Source of the DNA: Fimbriimonadaceae bacterium
Lineage (GTDB): Bacteria; Armatimonadota; Fimbriimonadia; Fimbriimonadales; Fimbriimonadaceae
Assembly (NCBI GenBank): GCA_023957775.1
Contig: JAMLGR010000003.1
Span: 186,001 to 250,000 of the forward strand
Direction of reading: 5' to 3'
Length of the DNA: 64,000 nucleotides
The notes under the pieces are model-generated. The model had not been told where the DNA came from and did no database searches. It worked only from the letters and a program-made list of their open reading frames with translations. This document shows positions 1 to 9,359 of this stretch, piece after piece. Within the stretch, counting starts at the first letter, position 1; each line of letters starts with the position of its first letter. A program made the translations under genes and the position numbers.

Positions 1-302
1 ACGCAGACCGCGGTGGCGGATCGGGGCCCGTCGTCCACGAGAGCGACTTCCCCGAGCACGCTGCCGGGCCCGGAATCGGCGATCTTGTCGCCTTTGTCCG
101 TGTAGACATTCACCGTGCCCTCGAGGATCACGAAGAGATCGCCGCTCTTGTCTCCCTTCTCGATCAGCGACTCGCCTGCGATCTTCCCGTCGAAGACGGC
201 GATGTCGGCGATCTGATCGATCGCTTCCTTGCTGAGGCCGTTGACGAGGTAGTTCTTCGCAAAAATCTCTTGGTGCTTCATCGGTCCGTTCACCGCTGCC
301 AT
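1..302 (-). CDS. Cyclic nucleotide-binding domain protein, 3' end outside window
   Basis: The visible 100 residues form a cNMP-binding/CAP_ED beta-roll: DLFVILEGTVNVY followed by the phosphate-binding-cassette-like GSVLGEVALVDDGPRSATAV. The family senses cAMP/cGMP or has lost ligand binding. Here the PBC lacks the exact GELAL-PRxAT spacing at only a few positions, so binding is plausible. Start ATG at 302; an in-frame ATG at 281 is an alternative. The C-terminus, which would show whether a DNA-binding helix-turn-helix follows, is cut off, so regulator versus stand-alone sensor cannot be decided. Divergent from the HD-GYP gene. Confidence 0.75.
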   Translation of the reverse strand, partial: MAAVNGPMKHQEIFAKNYLVNGLSKEAIDQIADIAVFDGKIAGESLIEKGDKSGDLFVILEGTVNVYTDKGDKIADSGPGSVLGEVALVDDGPRSATAVC

Positions 303-457
303 GTTACTCGCAAGGTCCTTGCAGAGTTGCGGGGTTTCGCAAGCATTCGTACCTAGCCAGGGGCGAACCTGACAATCCTGCGGAGTTGCGCGGGTTGCAA
401 ATCGGCGATCTTCAACTTGGAGGGTGGGATCGCAGCGGTCGCATCAAGGGGAAGCAG

Positions 458-1507
458 TTGGCCAATTTGTGGGAAGAGCGCTATTCGAGGATTGTGGTCG
501 TCGATTCCGACGCAGAACACGTGGCGCGCGTTCGGACCATTCTCGAGTCGTCCGGATGTGGCGAAGTGATCGATCTGCCGCCCGGGCGTTCGCCTTCGAG
601 ACTCGCCAAGCGCGTCGAAGACTTGTGCCCCGATCTGGTGATGATCGATCCGGGCGAGGGCCGGTTCCAGATGCTCGAAGGCGTCCAAAACCGACTGGCC
701 TCCAACGAGTTGATTCCACTCCTCGTGTTCAGCGCGACCGAATCGCCTGAAATGCGGCGCCACGCGCTGCGGCTGGGGGCCGCCGACTTCATGGCCAAGC
801 CGGGCGACCACGACGAGATTCTCCTGCGCTGCCGCAACTTCCTCAACATGCGCGCGATGCACGTTGAGCTGCGCGAGCGGGCCCGATCGCTGGAGGACCA
901 GGTCTTTCGCCGAACGTGCGCCCTGGAGGAGTCCAAAGCCGAGATTCTTGCGAGGCTCGCGATGGCTTCTGAGTGGCGCGACGACGACACCGGCGAGCAC
1001 ACCAAGCGCGTCGGCGAGCTGTCCGCTCTCATCGCGAAGGAGTTGGGTTGGAACGACGAGGACGTGCGCACCATCGCGCTCGCCGCCCCTTTGCACGACC
1101 TCGGCAAGATCGGCATTCCCGACTCGATCCTCCTGAGCGCCAACGGCCTCTCGAAAGAGGAGTTCGAGACGATGAAGACCCACACGAAGATCGGCGCGGA
1201 GATTCTCGCCGGCAGCCGCTCTCCGCTGCTGGAAATGGCTGAGACCATCGCGATCTCCCACCACGAGCGGTGGGACGGGCGCGGCTATCCGAACGGCCTC
1301 GCGGGACGGGATATTCCGCAGTGCGGCCGGATCGTGGCCGTGGCAGACGTCTACGACGCGCTGACCCACGATCGCCCTTACAAACGCGCATGGCCCTTGG
1401 AAGAGGCGATCGCCGAGATTCGGAAGAACTCGGGCGCCCACTTCGACCCGGCCGTGGTCGAAGCGTTCCTCCAGGTCGTCGGCCAGCCTTCGCGCCGGGC
1501 GGCCTGA
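458..1507 (+). CDS. Response regulator with HD-GYP c-di-GMP phosphodiesterase domain
   Basis: N-terminal CheY-like receiver (about residues 8-125) with the phospho-acceptor Asp in LVMIDPGEG and the conserved Lys in MAKPGD. A short coiled linker leads to an HD-GYP domain (about 165-340) with HDLGKIGIPD and HHERWDGRGYP, the motifs that ligate the metal centre and hydrolyse cyclic di-GMP. Likely a cytosolic two-component output enzyme; no histidine kinase is adjacent. TTG at 458 is chosen because AGGGG lies 6-11 bases upstream and the receiver's first strand begins about ten residues later. The frame is open upstream to a TTG at 386. Confidence 0.88.
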   Translation: MANLWEERYSRIVVVDSDAEHVARVRTILESSGCGEVIDLPPGRSPSRLAKRVEDLCPDLVMIDPGEGRFQMLEGVQNRLASNELIPLLVFSATESPEMRRHALRLGAADFMAKPGDHDEILLRCRNFLNMRAMHVELRERARSLEDQVFRRTCALEESKAEILARLAMASEWRDDDTGEHTKRVGELSALIAKELGWNDEDVRTIALAAPLHDLGKIGIPDSILLSANGLSKEEFETMKTHTKIGAEILAGSRSPLLEMAETIAISHHERWDGRGYPNGLAGRDIPQCGRIVAVADVYDALTHDRPYKRAWPLEEAIAEIRKNSGAHFDPAVVEAFLQVVGQPSRRAA

Positions 1508-1546
1508 GACCCTACGGTTCCACGGCGAGAACGACCATACTAGGGC

Positions 1547-1936
1547 GTGGGCCCGTTGGCGAAAACCCTCATGGTCGGATGTGGCGGCTTCCTGGGCGCG
1601 AATCTGCGGTATTGGCTCGGTGGTCTGATTCAGAACCGTGCCGGCAGCGTGTTTCCGATCGGAACGCTCGCCGTCAATGTGTCGGGGTCGTTTGTGCTGG
1701 GCGCGCTGCTCGCGCTCGCGTTGCGCGAGAACTGGTCGCCCGGATGGAGGCTCTTTCTCGGCGTGGGTCTCTTGGGCGGCTACACCACGTTCTCCACCTT
1801 CTCACACGAAGCGGTGGGGTTGCTGGGCGACGGAAGCCACCGCCTTGCGTTGCTGTACGTGCTGGGCAACGTGGTCCTTGGCATCGTGGGAGCCTGGTTG
1901 GGGATCGTCGCCGCGCGCTCCATGGCGGGAGGCTAA
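1547..1936 (+). CDS. crcB: Fluoride exporter CrcB/Fluc
   Basis: Small four-helix membrane protein of 129 aa, normal for the Fluc/CrcB family, which works as a dual-topology dimer that lets fluoride leave the cell. Signature stretches are GANLRYWLGG, GTLAVNVSGSFVLG and GGYTTFSTFSHEA. The last holds the TTFSTF segment of the fluoride-coordinating Phe box. Start is GTG at 1547 or ATG at 1571; neither has a good ribosome site. It is followed 14 bases later by a DUF190 gene, a frequent partner. No fluoride riboswitch is recognisable in the 39-base upstream gap. Confidence 0.92.
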   Translation: MGPLAKTLMVGCGGFLGANLRYWLGGLIQNRAGSVFPIGTLAVNVSGSFVLGALLALALRENWSPGWRLFLGVGLLGGYTTFSTFSHEAVGLLGDGSHRLALLYVLGNVVLGIVGAWLGIVAARSMAGG

Positions 1937-1950
1937 CCAAGAGGTTTGAT

Positions 1951-2304
1951 ATGAAGATCGAAGGACCCGGAAAGTGCCTGCGCATCTACTGCGGCGAAAC
2001 CGACCAGTGGCACGGCCGCCCTCTCTACGCCGCGATCGTGGAGCGGGCGCGCGAACAGGGGATGGCGGGCGCGACGGTGACCCGCGGCGTCATGGGATTC
2101 GGCGCCCGGAGCCGCATCCACACGGCATCGGTGCTCCGCCTATCGGAAGATCTGCCGATCGTGATCGAAATCGTGGACACGGCCGATCGCGTCGACACCT
2201 TCCTCCCGCTGCTCGACGAGATGGTGGACGAGGGGCTCGTCGCCACGTGGGACCTCTCGATCGAGCGCTACGTCCACGGCGCCGACCCCGAGCCGGAGAG
2301 GTAA
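1951..2304 (+). CDS. DUF190 family protein
   Basis: 117-residue soluble protein matching DUF190: a PII-like ferredoxin fold with CLRIYCGETDQWHGRPLYAAI near the N-terminus and RGVMGFGARSRIH in the centre. DUF190 genes are recurrently found next to crcB, and a role as a regulator or nucleotide-sensing partner of the fluoride channel has been suggested but not established. ATG at 1951. The 14-base gap to crcB indicates one transcript. Confidence 0.85.
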   Translation: MKIEGPGKCLRIYCGETDQWHGRPLYAAIVERAREQGMAGATVTRGVMGFGARSRIHTASVLRLSEDLPIVIEIVDTADRVDTFLPLLDEMVDEGLVATWDLSIERYVHGADPEPER

Positions 2305-2328
2305 CCATCCGGCCCGGGGGCAAGCACT

Positions 2329-3048
2329 CTACGCGTCGGCCGGCACGGCTGCAGGCGACGCGTCGTCCTTGATCAGGAAGTGGCCGTACACAAGCCCGGC
2401 GAGCAGTCCGCCAAGCAGGGTGCCGACCAGGTAGATCGGCATGTCCGCCATGGCTTGCGGCTGACCCTCTGGCGGCTGGTAGAAGAACGCCGATCCCAGG
2501 TACCGGGCCGGGTTCAGGGCGGCGCCTGTGGATTGCCCCGCAAACAACATTCCAAGGGTGATCGTCAGACCGATGAAGAGGCCGGCCGAGGCCTTTTGAC
2601 CCCTCTTGTCCACGGCCGTCCCGAAGATCACCAAAACAAGGAAGAACGTGGCGATGCCTTCGATCAGCACGGCGCTGGTTTGGGACGTCGTGTCGCCGAG
2701 CGCGGGAATCCCCATGTGGACGTACTTCAAGGCGTTGATGTCCATGGTCTGCGTCAGCATCCATACGCCCGCTGCCGCGCCCAACACCTGGACGATCCAG
2801 TAGGTGATCATCGTCGGCAGAGAGATCTGCTTGCCGACGAACAGCCCGAGAGACACCGCGGGATTGAAGTGCGCCCCGCTGATGTGGCCGAAAGCCCCGA
2901 CCATCACCGCGATGGCCAAACCGAAGACCAAGGCGACACCCAGCGGTCCGATGCCGGCACCCAACTGGTTGGCCGCAATCGAGCCCACACCCGCGTACAA
3001 CAGCGCAAAGGTTCCGAGAAACTCAGCGATCAGCGCTTTGACATTCAT
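2329..3048 (-). CDS. Aquaporin / MIP family channel
   Basis: 239 aa, six predicted membrane helices with the two half-helix motifs intact: GAHFNPAVS (Asn62) and GAALNPAR (Asn179, Arg182). The Arg after the second NPA is the selectivity-filter arginine. Length and the short loops fit AqpZ-like water channels better than glycerol facilitators, although MIP substrate cannot be fixed from these motifs alone. Single gene, convergent with the DUF190 gene. ATG start with purine-rich GGGAAGG upstream. Confidence 0.92.
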   Translation of the reverse strand: MNVKALIAEFLGTFALLYAGVGSIAANQLGAGIGPLGVALVFGLAIAVMVGAFGHISGAHFNPAVSLGLFVGKQISLPTMITYWIVQVLGAAAGVWMLTQTMDINALKYVHMGIPALGDTTSQTSAVLIEGIATFFLVLVIFGTAVDKRGQKASAGLFIGLTITLGMLFAGQSTGAALNPARYLGSAFFYQPPEGQPQAMADMPIYLVGTLLGGLLAGLVYGHFLIKDDASPAAVPADA

Positions 3049-3108
3049 ATCCTTCCCCTCCCGATCTGAACATAGAGACGCAAGACATGGCCTGAGTGGA
3101 GCGCGAGG

Positions 3109-4110
3109 TTACCAAGGCCGCGCGTTCGGGCCAAACTTCGCGCTGTAGTAATCCACCACGTGCGACCCCGGGGCGACGACCTTGTCCACCGCGGCAAGCA
3201 CCTTGGCCGAGAGGGGGACCTGGCACGCGGCGACCGACTCTTCGAGCTGCTTGGTCGAGCGGGCCCCGATGATCGGGCTCGTGATTCCCGGCTGCGAGGC
3301 GACCCAGGCAAGGCTGAAGGTCGCCAGGGATAGACCCTCTTTGTCCGCGATCTTCTTGAGCTTTGCCACCACGGCCGTTGTCTCTCGATTCACGCGGTTC
3401 GCCGGGTCGCTCTTGACGTATCGGCCCTTCTTCGGCTTCGCGCCGAGATACTTGCCGCTGAGCTGTCCACCAGCCAGGGGCGACCAGGGGACGACCCCGA
3501 GCCCGTAGGTTCGGCAGAACGGGAGCAGCTCCCGCTCGATCCGGCGATCGAGGAGGTTGTAGGGTGGCTGCTCGGTCACGAAACCCGCGGCGCCGAGCTG
3601 TTTGGCCACGTAGTGCGCTTCGCACACCTGCCACGCCGCGAAGGTCGAGCACCCCGCGTACCGCACCTTCCCGGAGCGAACCAGGTCGTCGAGGGCGCGC
3701 AACGTCTCGTCGATCGGCACCTCGGGCTGCGGGCGATGGATCTGGTAGAGGTCGATCCAATCCGTCTGCAGCCGGCGAAGCGAGGCCTCGCACGCCTCGA
3801 TCACGTGCCGGCGGGTGTTGCCCCACGCGTTGGGGTCGTCGTCGGCCATCCGGCCGTGGCATTTGGTCGCCAGCACGATCCGGTCGCGCTTGCCCTTGAG
3901 CGCCTTCCCGACGATCGTCTCGCTAACCCCTCGGGCGTACACGTCCGCGGTGTCGAAGAAGTTCACCCCCAGATCGATCGCCTTTGCCGCGATCTCCAAG
4001 CTCTCCTTCTCTTGCGAGCCCCAGTCGTCCGGCTCCCAGCCGAACGTCATGGTCCCAAGACACGCCGCCGAAACCTGCACGCCCGTTCTGCCTAGCGATC
4101 GATACTCCAT
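3109..4110 (-). CDS. Aldo/keto reductase
   Basis: 333-residue NAD(P)H-dependent oxidoreductase with a TIM-barrel AKR fold. The catalytic tetrad is visible as Asp and Tyr in FFDTADVYARG, Lys in VLATKCHG and His in LYQIHRPQ. The C-terminal cofactor loop reads SPIIGARSTKQLEESV. The sequence is closest in style to AKR11/YhdN-type enzymes (LGTMTFGW start, PLAGGQLSGKY). Substrate unknown. Independent gene between aquaporin and UPF0145. Confidence 0.9.
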   Translation of the reverse strand: MEYRSLGRTGVQVSAACLGTMTFGWEPDDWGSQEKESLEIAAKAIDLGVNFFDTADVYARGVSETIVGKALKGKRDRIVLATKCHGRMADDDPNAWGNTRRHVIEACEASLRRLQTDWIDLYQIHRPQPEVPIDETLRALDDLVRSGKVRYAGCSTFAAWQVCEAHYVAKQLGAAGFVTEQPPYNLLDRRIERELLPFCRTYGLGVVPWSPLAGGQLSGKYLGAKPKKGRYVKSDPANRVNRETTAVVAKLKKIADKEGLSLATFSLAWVASQPGITSPIIGARSTKQLEESVAACQVPLSAKVLAAVDKVVAPGSHVVDYYSAKFGPNARPW

Positions 4111-4141
4111 ACATTCTCCTCAACGACGGGAAGGATGCCCC

Positions 4142-4483
4142 CTACGGGGCGATCGCCTCGATGATGACGGCGGTGCCGTAAGCGATCACTTCGGTCGCGC
4201 CGTTGGCGATCTCCGTGGCATCGTAGCGCATCGCGACGATCGCGTTGGCGCCGACCGTCGACGCCTGTCGGATCATCAGCTCGTACGCCTCGCTGCGCGT
4301 CGCCTCGGCCAACTCGGTCCAGAGGGTGATATTCCCGCCCATCAGCGTTTGCAGGCCGGCGCCGAATGAACCGAACACCGAGCGGCTCCTCACCGTCACG
4401 CCCCGCACGACGCCCATCCCTCGCACAATGCGGTACCCGTCGAAGCCGTTGGCCGTGGTGACCCACGGGTGCATGTCTGCCAT
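4142..4483 (-). CDS. UPF0145/YbjQ family protein
   Basis: 113 aa, the usual length for UPF0145 (YbjQ). Characteristic features are [32 protein letters not shown], here in two halves around a conserved SRS, and [15 protein letters not shown]. The family forms pentameric rings; a heavy-metal-binding label is traditional but weakly supported. Divergent from guaB, 31 bases from the aldo/keto reductase start. Function not assigned. Confidence 0.85.
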   Translation of the reverse strand: MADMHPWVTTANGFDGYRIVRGMGVVRGVTVRSRSVFGSFGAGLQTLMGGNITLWTELAEATRSEAYELMIRQASTVGANAIVAMRYDATEIANGATEVIAYGTAVIIEAIAP

Positions 4484-4588
4484 GCGTCAACGTTCGGGGT
4501 CTGGCGTGGGCTCTCCTTCCCGGCACAGCCCTTGATCGACCGGCCTCGGAAAGGCCATACTCCAAGCCACCGCCACCAAGGAGCCCCC

Positions 4589-6064
4589 ATGCCGGTCTTT
4601 CGCGAGGGACTGAGTTTCGACGACGTCCTTTTGATTCCGCAAGAAACCACTGTTCTGCCAAGCGAGGTCGACACCTCCACATCCTTCCTCCCGGGAATCC
4701 GCCTCCACGCGCCCATTGTGTCCGCCCCCATGGACACGGTCACCGACGCCCGACTCGCGATCGCGATCGCACGCGAAGGCGGGGTCGGCGTGCTGCATCG
4801 GAACATGACGATCGAGCAGCAAGCCGAGCAGGTCGATCGGGTGAAGCGTTCCGAACACGGCGTCATCACCAACCCCATCAAACTTCAGCCCGACAAGTCG
4901 ATCCAGGACGCGCTCGACCTGATGGAGCGTTTCCATATCAGCGGCGTGCCGATCGTGGACGAGGGGGGTCGGCTCGTAGGCATTCTGACCAACCGGGACA
5001 TCCGCTTCGAGACGAACTTCTCGCGACCGATCCACGAGCGCATGACCAGCAAGGGCCTGATCACCGCTTCGATCGGAACTACCCTCGAACAGGCCGAGGC
5101 CACCCTCGCCGAACACCGCATCGAAAAACTCCCGATCGTCGATGCCGAGGGCCGCTTGCAGGGCCTCATCACGATCAAGGACATCCTCAAGGTCAAGCGC
5201 CACCCCTACGCGACCAAGGACGGCAAGGGACGCCTGGTGGTCGGCGCCGCGATCGGAGCGCTTCGCGAGCCGTACGAGCGCTCCAAGGCGCTCTTCGAGG
5301 CCGGGGTGGATTTCGTGGTCATCGACGCGGCCCATGGGCACAGCGCCGGCGTCATGAACTGCCTGAAGCTGCTCAAAGAGAAGCTCCCCGACTTGCGCGT
5401 CATCGCCGGCAACGTCGCGACGAAAGAGGGTGTCCGCGCCCTCCACGCACTGGGCGCGGACGGGCTCCGATTGGGAATCGGGGCGGGCTCGATCTGCACA
5501 ACCCGCGTCGTGGCCGGCGTCGGCGTCCCGCAGTTCACCGCGATCAAGGACTGTTGCGAGGAGGCCCACGAGTTGGGCATTCCCACGATCGCCGACGGCG
5601 GGGTTCGCAGCTCGGGCGATGTCGTGAAATCCCTCGCCGCCGGGGCGAGCACCGTCATGATGGGCAACATGTTCGCCGGCTGCGAAGAGAGTCCGGGCGA
5701 AATCGAGATCTACCGCAACCGAGCCTACAAGGTCTACCGCGGGATGGGCTCCATCGGCGCGATGAAGCAGGGATCCTCGGACCGGTACATGCAGATCAAG
5801 GAGACCGGGGCGGCGATCGTGCCCGAAGGCGTCGAGGGACGGGTCCCCTTCAAAGGGCCTCTGAACGAGACGATGACCCAGATCATGGGCGGGCTGCGTT
5901 CCGGCATGGGCTACGTCGGCGCGTCCTCGCTAGCCGAACTTCAGGCCAAAGCCACGTTCCTCAAGATCACGGGAGCCGGGCTTCGCGAAAGCCATCCCCA
6001 CGACGTCTGGATCACCAAAGAGCCCCCGAACTACTCCTCGCCGTTCAGCGGCGACGTCGAGTAG
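4589..6064 (+). CDS. guaB: Inosine-5'-monophosphate dehydrogenase
   Basis: 491-residue cytosolic enzyme oxidising IMP to XMP with NAD+, the committed step of GMP synthesis. N-terminal part of the TIM barrel starts [15 protein letters not shown]; two CBS domains occupy about residues 95-215 ([21 protein letters not shown]). The active-site loop is [11 protein letters not shown] with the thioimidate cysteine, and the mobile flap includes [13 protein letters not shown] at 4589 has AAGGAG eight bases upstream; the open frame extends 40 codons further but without family similarity. Downstream are palindromic repeats. Confidence 0.97.
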   Translation: MPVFREGLSFDDVLLIPQETTVLPSEVDTSTSFLPGIRLHAPIVSAPMDTVTDARLAIAIAREGGVGVLHRNMTIEQQAEQVDRVKRSEHGVITNPIKLQPDKSIQDALDLMERFHISGVPIVDEGGRLVGILTNRDIRFETNFSRPIHERMTSKGLITASIGTTLEQAEATLAEHRIEKLPIVDAEGRLQGLITIKDILKVKRHPYATKDGKGRLVVGAAIGALREPYERSKALFEAGVDFVVIDAAHGHSAGVMNCLKLLKEKLPDLRVIAGNVATKEGVRALHALGADGLRLGIGAGSICTTRVVAGVGVPQFTAIKDCCEEAHELGIPTIADGGVRSSGDVVKSLAAGASTVMMGNMFAGCEESPGEIEIYRNRAYKVYRGMGSIGAMKQGSSDRYMQIKETGAAIVPEGVEGRVPFKGPLNETMTQIMGGLRSGMGYVGASSLAELQAKATFLKITGAGLRESHPHDVWITKEPPNYSSPFSGDVE

Positions 6065-6077
6065 ACGGGTCCCGAGT

Positions 6078-6129
6078 CGGGTGCCAAGTCGGGTGCCAAG
6101 ACGGGTGCCACGCCCGCTAGACGGGCGTG
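6078..6129. repeat. REP-like palindromic repeat between convergent guaB and rimK
   Basis: Tandem GGGTGCCAAG-type units lead into a 27-base palindromic unit (6103-6129) with arms CACGCCCG and CGGGCGTG. The same unit recurs at 11900, 11943, 11998 (inverted), 41664 (inverted) and 54260. Position between two converging stop codons suggests a bidirectional terminator or REP-type element. Confidence 0.75.
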
Positions 6130-6134
6130 TCCCC

Positions 6135-7277
6135 CTACCCCGGGGCGTGGCCGGCAACGGCGTCCAATGCCTGTCTCTTCCCGAAGCACAGAAGCACGTC
6201 GCCGGGCAGCACCTCCCGGGTTCCTTTGGGATTGGGGATCACCAGTCCCTGCCGCTCGATGCTGAGCACGAGGATGTCGAGGTCCTTCAGGGGAAGATCG
6301 CGCAGCGTCTTGTTGGCGAGATCGGAGTCTGGGCCCACGTGGAGTTCCACGATCCGATACCCCTTGGTCAGCGTGAGGCGCTGCTTGAGATCGACCTCCG
6401 GATACTGGAGGCGCTCGTGGAGGTGGTCGATCACCATCCCCGCAATGTCCAACCCCGTGGCCGTTTCGATGCCCTCCAGCCCGGGCGAGGAGTTCACCTC
6501 CATCACCTTCGGCCCGTCGGAACCCTCCAACATATCGACCCCGGCCACATGGAGGCCCATGATTTGCGCGGCTTTCACGGCCGTGGTCGTGTACTTCTCG
6601 TCGAGTTCGAGCACCTCGGTCTGCCCGCCGCGATGGACGTTGCTCCGGAACTCGCTCCCCTGCGCGCGACGCCGCATCGCCGCGACCACCCGGTCGCCGA
6701 TGACGAACGCGCGCACGTCGGTGCCCTTGCTCTCGGCGACAAACTTCTGGATGAGCACGTTCTGTTTGGTGCTGTGAAGCGTTTCGATGATCGCCTCCGC
6801 GATCTTCGGCGAATCCGCCAAAATCACCCCGATCCCCTGCGTCCCCTCCAGAAGCTTGATGATCACCGGCGCGCCTCCGACCCGGCGGATCGCGGGAAGC
6901 ACGTCGGACTTGTCCTTCACAAACGCGGTCTTGGGGATCCCGATGTCGTGCCGGGAGAGGATTTGCATGGACCGCAGCTTGTCGCGCGACGTCGAGATGC
7001 CCAAGGCCGAATTCAACGTGCACACCCCCATCTGCTCGAACTGGCGCACGACCGCCGTCCCGAAGAACGTGATCGAGGTTCCGATGCGCGGGATCACCGC
7101 GTCGACGACAGGCATTCGACGGCCCTGGTAGTACAGACCGGGCTTCTCCTCCTCCACCTCGATGCCGAACCTCAGCGTGTTGAGGACGCGGACATCGTGG
7201 CCGCGCGAGTGGGCCGCTTCGCGCAACCGCCGGGTGCTGTAGCTTCGCGGCTGCCGCGAGAGGATGGCGATGTTCAT
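6135..7277 (-). CDS. RimK-type ATP-grasp glutamate ligase with C-terminal RCK_C domain
   Basis: 380 aa. Residues 1-290 match RimK ATP-grasp ligases: MNIAILSRQPRSYSTRRL start, P-loop-like IIKLLEGTQGIGVILAD, metal-binding VMEVNSSPGLEGIE. RimK adds glutamates to the C-terminus of ribosomal protein S6 in E. coli; related enzymes make peptides or cofactors. The last about 75 residues (RIVELHVGPDSDLANKTL to PGDVLLCFGK) look like a TrkA-C/RCK_C ligand-binding domain, an unusual addition that could give allosteric control. ATG overlaps the stop of the retropepsin gene by four bases (ATGA). An upstream frame extension of 135 codons is shadow. Confidence 0.9.
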   Translation of the reverse strand: MNIAILSRQPRSYSTRRLREAAHSRGHDVRVLNTLRFGIEVEEEKPGLYYQGRRMPVVDAVIPRIGTSITFFGTAVVRQFEQMGVCTLNSALGISTSRDKLRSMQILSRHDIGIPKTAFVKDKSDVLPAIRRVGGAPVIIKLLEGTQGIGVILADSPKIAEAIIETLHSTKQNVLIQKFVAESKGTDVRAFVIGDRVVAAMRRRAQGSEFRSNVHRGGQTEVLELDEKYTTTAVKAAQIMGLHVAGVDMLEGSDGPKVMEVNSSPGLEGIETATGLDIAGMVIDHLHERLQYPEVDLKQRLTLTKGYRIVELHVGPDSDLANKTLRDLPLKDLDILVLSIERQGLVIPNPKGTREVLPGDVLLCFGKRQALDAVAGHAPG

Positions 7278-7723
7278 GGGTCTACAGTCTCCTTCTTGCG
7301 CCGCTTCCTTTTGGGCTTGCCCCCCATCACGAACGTCCGACCGGAATCGACCAGGAACTGGTCCTCGAGCGTGGTTCTGCCGATGAGCATGCGGCACCGC
7401 ATCCGCTTCCGACAAACCAGCCCGAGCTCGGCCTCCGTCTCGACGTCTCCGATCTTGATGCGCGCAATCACCACCAGCCGGTCGTGGGAGCGTCCAAAGC
7501 TCGATTTGATGCGCGTGCGCCGCACGATGTCCGCTTCGACCCACGTGTGCTCCGCAGGCTCGCGATCGACGACGACCTCGAACCGAACGCGCGACCCCGG
7601 AAGCTCTTCGATCGTCCGGACGTCGATCGCGCTGGTTCGGGCACCCGTGTCGGCTTTGGCCAGAACGTTCTCGATTCCCCAATCCGGGAAGGAGACGCTC
7701 TCCAGGTAACCGATCGTGATCAT
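7274..7723 (-). CDS. RimB-like retropepsin protease (COG4067)
   Basis: 149-residue soluble single-domain aspartic protease of the retropepsin type. The catalytic triad DTGA occurs at Asp25 in KADTGARTSAID, and RMLIGRTTLEDQFLVDSG is the second conserved block. The family was once called ATP-dependent zinc protease; in Pseudomonas the homologue RimB acts with RimK on ribosomal S6. Here it is translationally coupled upstream of the RimK-like ligase, so the pair probably modifies one common target. ATG at 7723. Confidence 0.88.
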   Translation of the reverse strand: MITIGYLESVSFPDWGIENVLAKADTGARTSAIDVRTIEELPGSRVRFEVVVDREPAEHTWVEADIVRRTRIKSSFGRSHDRLVVIARIKIGDVETEAELGLVCRKRMRCRMLIGRTTLEDQFLVDSGRTFVMGGKPKRKRRKKETVDP

Positions 7724-7770
7724 CTCGTCATTCTGTCGCTTGTCGGTGATCGTTTGTCGTTGGTCGCGCT

Positions 7771-9336
7771 CTATCCTGCGTCGATTCGGACGATCCTGGT
7801 CCCCAGATACGTCTGCCCGAACATGTCCGTGGTCCGCACGTGGATCGGATAGACGCCGGCGCTCTCCACCTTCGGAAGGGCCGACTTCCAGAGGTGGGGC
7901 GAGGGGATGGGAGCGGGAAGCGCTCGGTAGGGAGGCAGCAGCGACGCGTCGCGTTTGAACATCGCCACGTAGTCGGGGTCCTCCACCAGCACCTTCCGCA
8001 TGGGAATCCACGGGCCATCGGCAAACTTCATCTCCACCACGGAGAACTCCGAACCGCCGAACACATTCGCGTAAACCGTGGTGCCGCGCGTTTCAGACGC
8101 CAGGAGCGCGTCCGGGGCGATGATGTGCATCTGGTAGTCGGCGGGCCGCCCGGCCGCACGGAACTCGATCGCATACTCGTTCCCATCGAACCGGAAGATC
8201 GCATACCCGTTGGGCGCACCTCCCCGCATCGTGGTGTGCGGGACGCCAAACGGGTCCGGCGCACCCGACCACCAACTCCCGCACGCCGTGACGTTGACCA
8301 CGTGGTGGTGCGGCTTCGCGCCGCGCCAACCCTCTTTGGCGGTGAAGAAGCGGTGCTCCTGGAAGTGCGTGTGCGCCGACACCGACAGCGCGTAGGGGCG
8401 GGTCTCCAAGATCCGGAACACCGCGTCCTTTTCCTCCAGCTCGTTCAGAGGGATGTGCATCATAACCACGACGAGCTGGTCGGGAGAGACCTGCTCGAGG
8501 TCGCGCCGAAACCACTCCAACTGAACGGGTCCAAGAGCCGCCTTGTAAGAGCCGCGCACGTTCGCCACGGGGTTGGGCCCGGACCAGAACACGTCGTCGA
8601 GTACCACGAAGTGCGTAGGGCCGTAGTCGAAGGCGTAGTACGACGGCCCGAACACGCTCTCGAAGAACTCGTCCGAGTGCGCGTCGTCGGCCGCGTCGAG
8701 GTTGAGATCGTGGTTGCCGATCACGTAGTACCAGGGAATCCCGATACGTCCGATCGCCTCGACCAACGGCTGCGTGACCGAGAGATCGTCGAACACGATG
8801 TCGCCGAGCGTCACGCCGAACGCGTGCTCGCGCTCACCGATCAGCGGGTCCACGATCGAGCGGAAGATGTAGTCCACTTCGCGAAGGTCCCTAGGCTGCG
8901 TATCGCCAAAGAAGAGCGCGGAGAACTTGGAGGATTCCCGATGCCGGCGCAGCGGAAAGTCGATCGACGCCGGCAGGGCCCCCGTGGGCGCGACGCCTGC
9001 GAACTTGAACGCGGGACTGCCGGCCGGCTTGTGGATCCTGTAGAACTTCGGCAGCCCATTCTTGTCGATCGGGGTGATCCAGCCCCTGGGCTTGATCACG
9101 CTGAAGATCGTATCGTCGTCCACGGGGAGCTGCCACCTGCCTTCCCTGTCCGTGCGTGTGAAACCGACCCGGTTGGTGACGCGGACCCCGACCAGCCCGG
9201 GCTCTCCCCGGTCTCGCACTCCGTTGGCGTTGCGGTCCTCGAAGACCACCCCGGTCGCCATGGACTGGAGGCCGAGAGCGTGGCCGGCAGGGGCCAGAAG
9301 CGCCGCGGCGAGCAAGGTCAAGGATCGGAACACCAT
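7771..9336 (-). CDS. Secreted calcineurin-like metallophosphoesterase
   Basis: 521 aa with a signal peptide (VFRSLTLLAAALLAPAGHALG). An N-terminal prealbumin/SdrD-B-like domain (about 25-110, VFEDRNANGVRDRGEPGLVGV) is followed by a dimetal phosphoesterase core: FFGDTQPRD (Gln in place of the usual His), LGDIVFDDL, VIGNHDLN, MMHIPL and SAHTHFQEH. A C-terminal beta domain follows. This matches metallophos_N/metallophos/metallophos_C architecture. Likely periplasmic or extracellular phosphomono- or diesterase; substrate unknown. Confidence 0.92.
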   Translation of the reverse strand: MVFRSLTLLAAALLAPAGHALGLQSMATGVVFEDRNANGVRDRGEPGLVGVRVTNRVGFTRTDREGRWQLPVDDDTIFSVIKPRGWITPIDKNGLPKFYRIHKPAGSPAFKFAGVAPTGALPASIDFPLRRHRESSKFSALFFGDTQPRDLREVDYIFRSIVDPLIGEREHAFGVTLGDIVFDDLSVTQPLVEAIGRIGIPWYYVIGNHDLNLDAADDAHSDEFFESVFGPSYYAFDYGPTHFVVLDDVFWSGPNPVANVRGSYKAALGPVQLEWFRRDLEQVSPDQLVVVMMHIPLNELEEKDAVFRILETRPYALSVSAHTHFQEHRFFTAKEGWRGAKPHHHVVNVTACGSWWSGAPDPFGVPHTTMRGGAPNGYAIFRFDGNEYAIEFRAAGRPADYQMHIIAPDALLASETRGTTVYANVFGGSEFSVVEMKFADGPWIPMRKVLVEDPDYVAMFKRDASLLPPYRALPAPIPSPHLWKSALPKVESAGVYPIHVRTTDMFGQTYLGTRIVRIDAG

Positions 9337-9359
9337 GGGGCGGAAGATACCTTCATGCC

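Noticed and set aside
1508-1546. Fluoride riboswitch upstream of crcB
   Set aside because: The gap is only 39 bases and lacks the conserved pseudoknot sequences.
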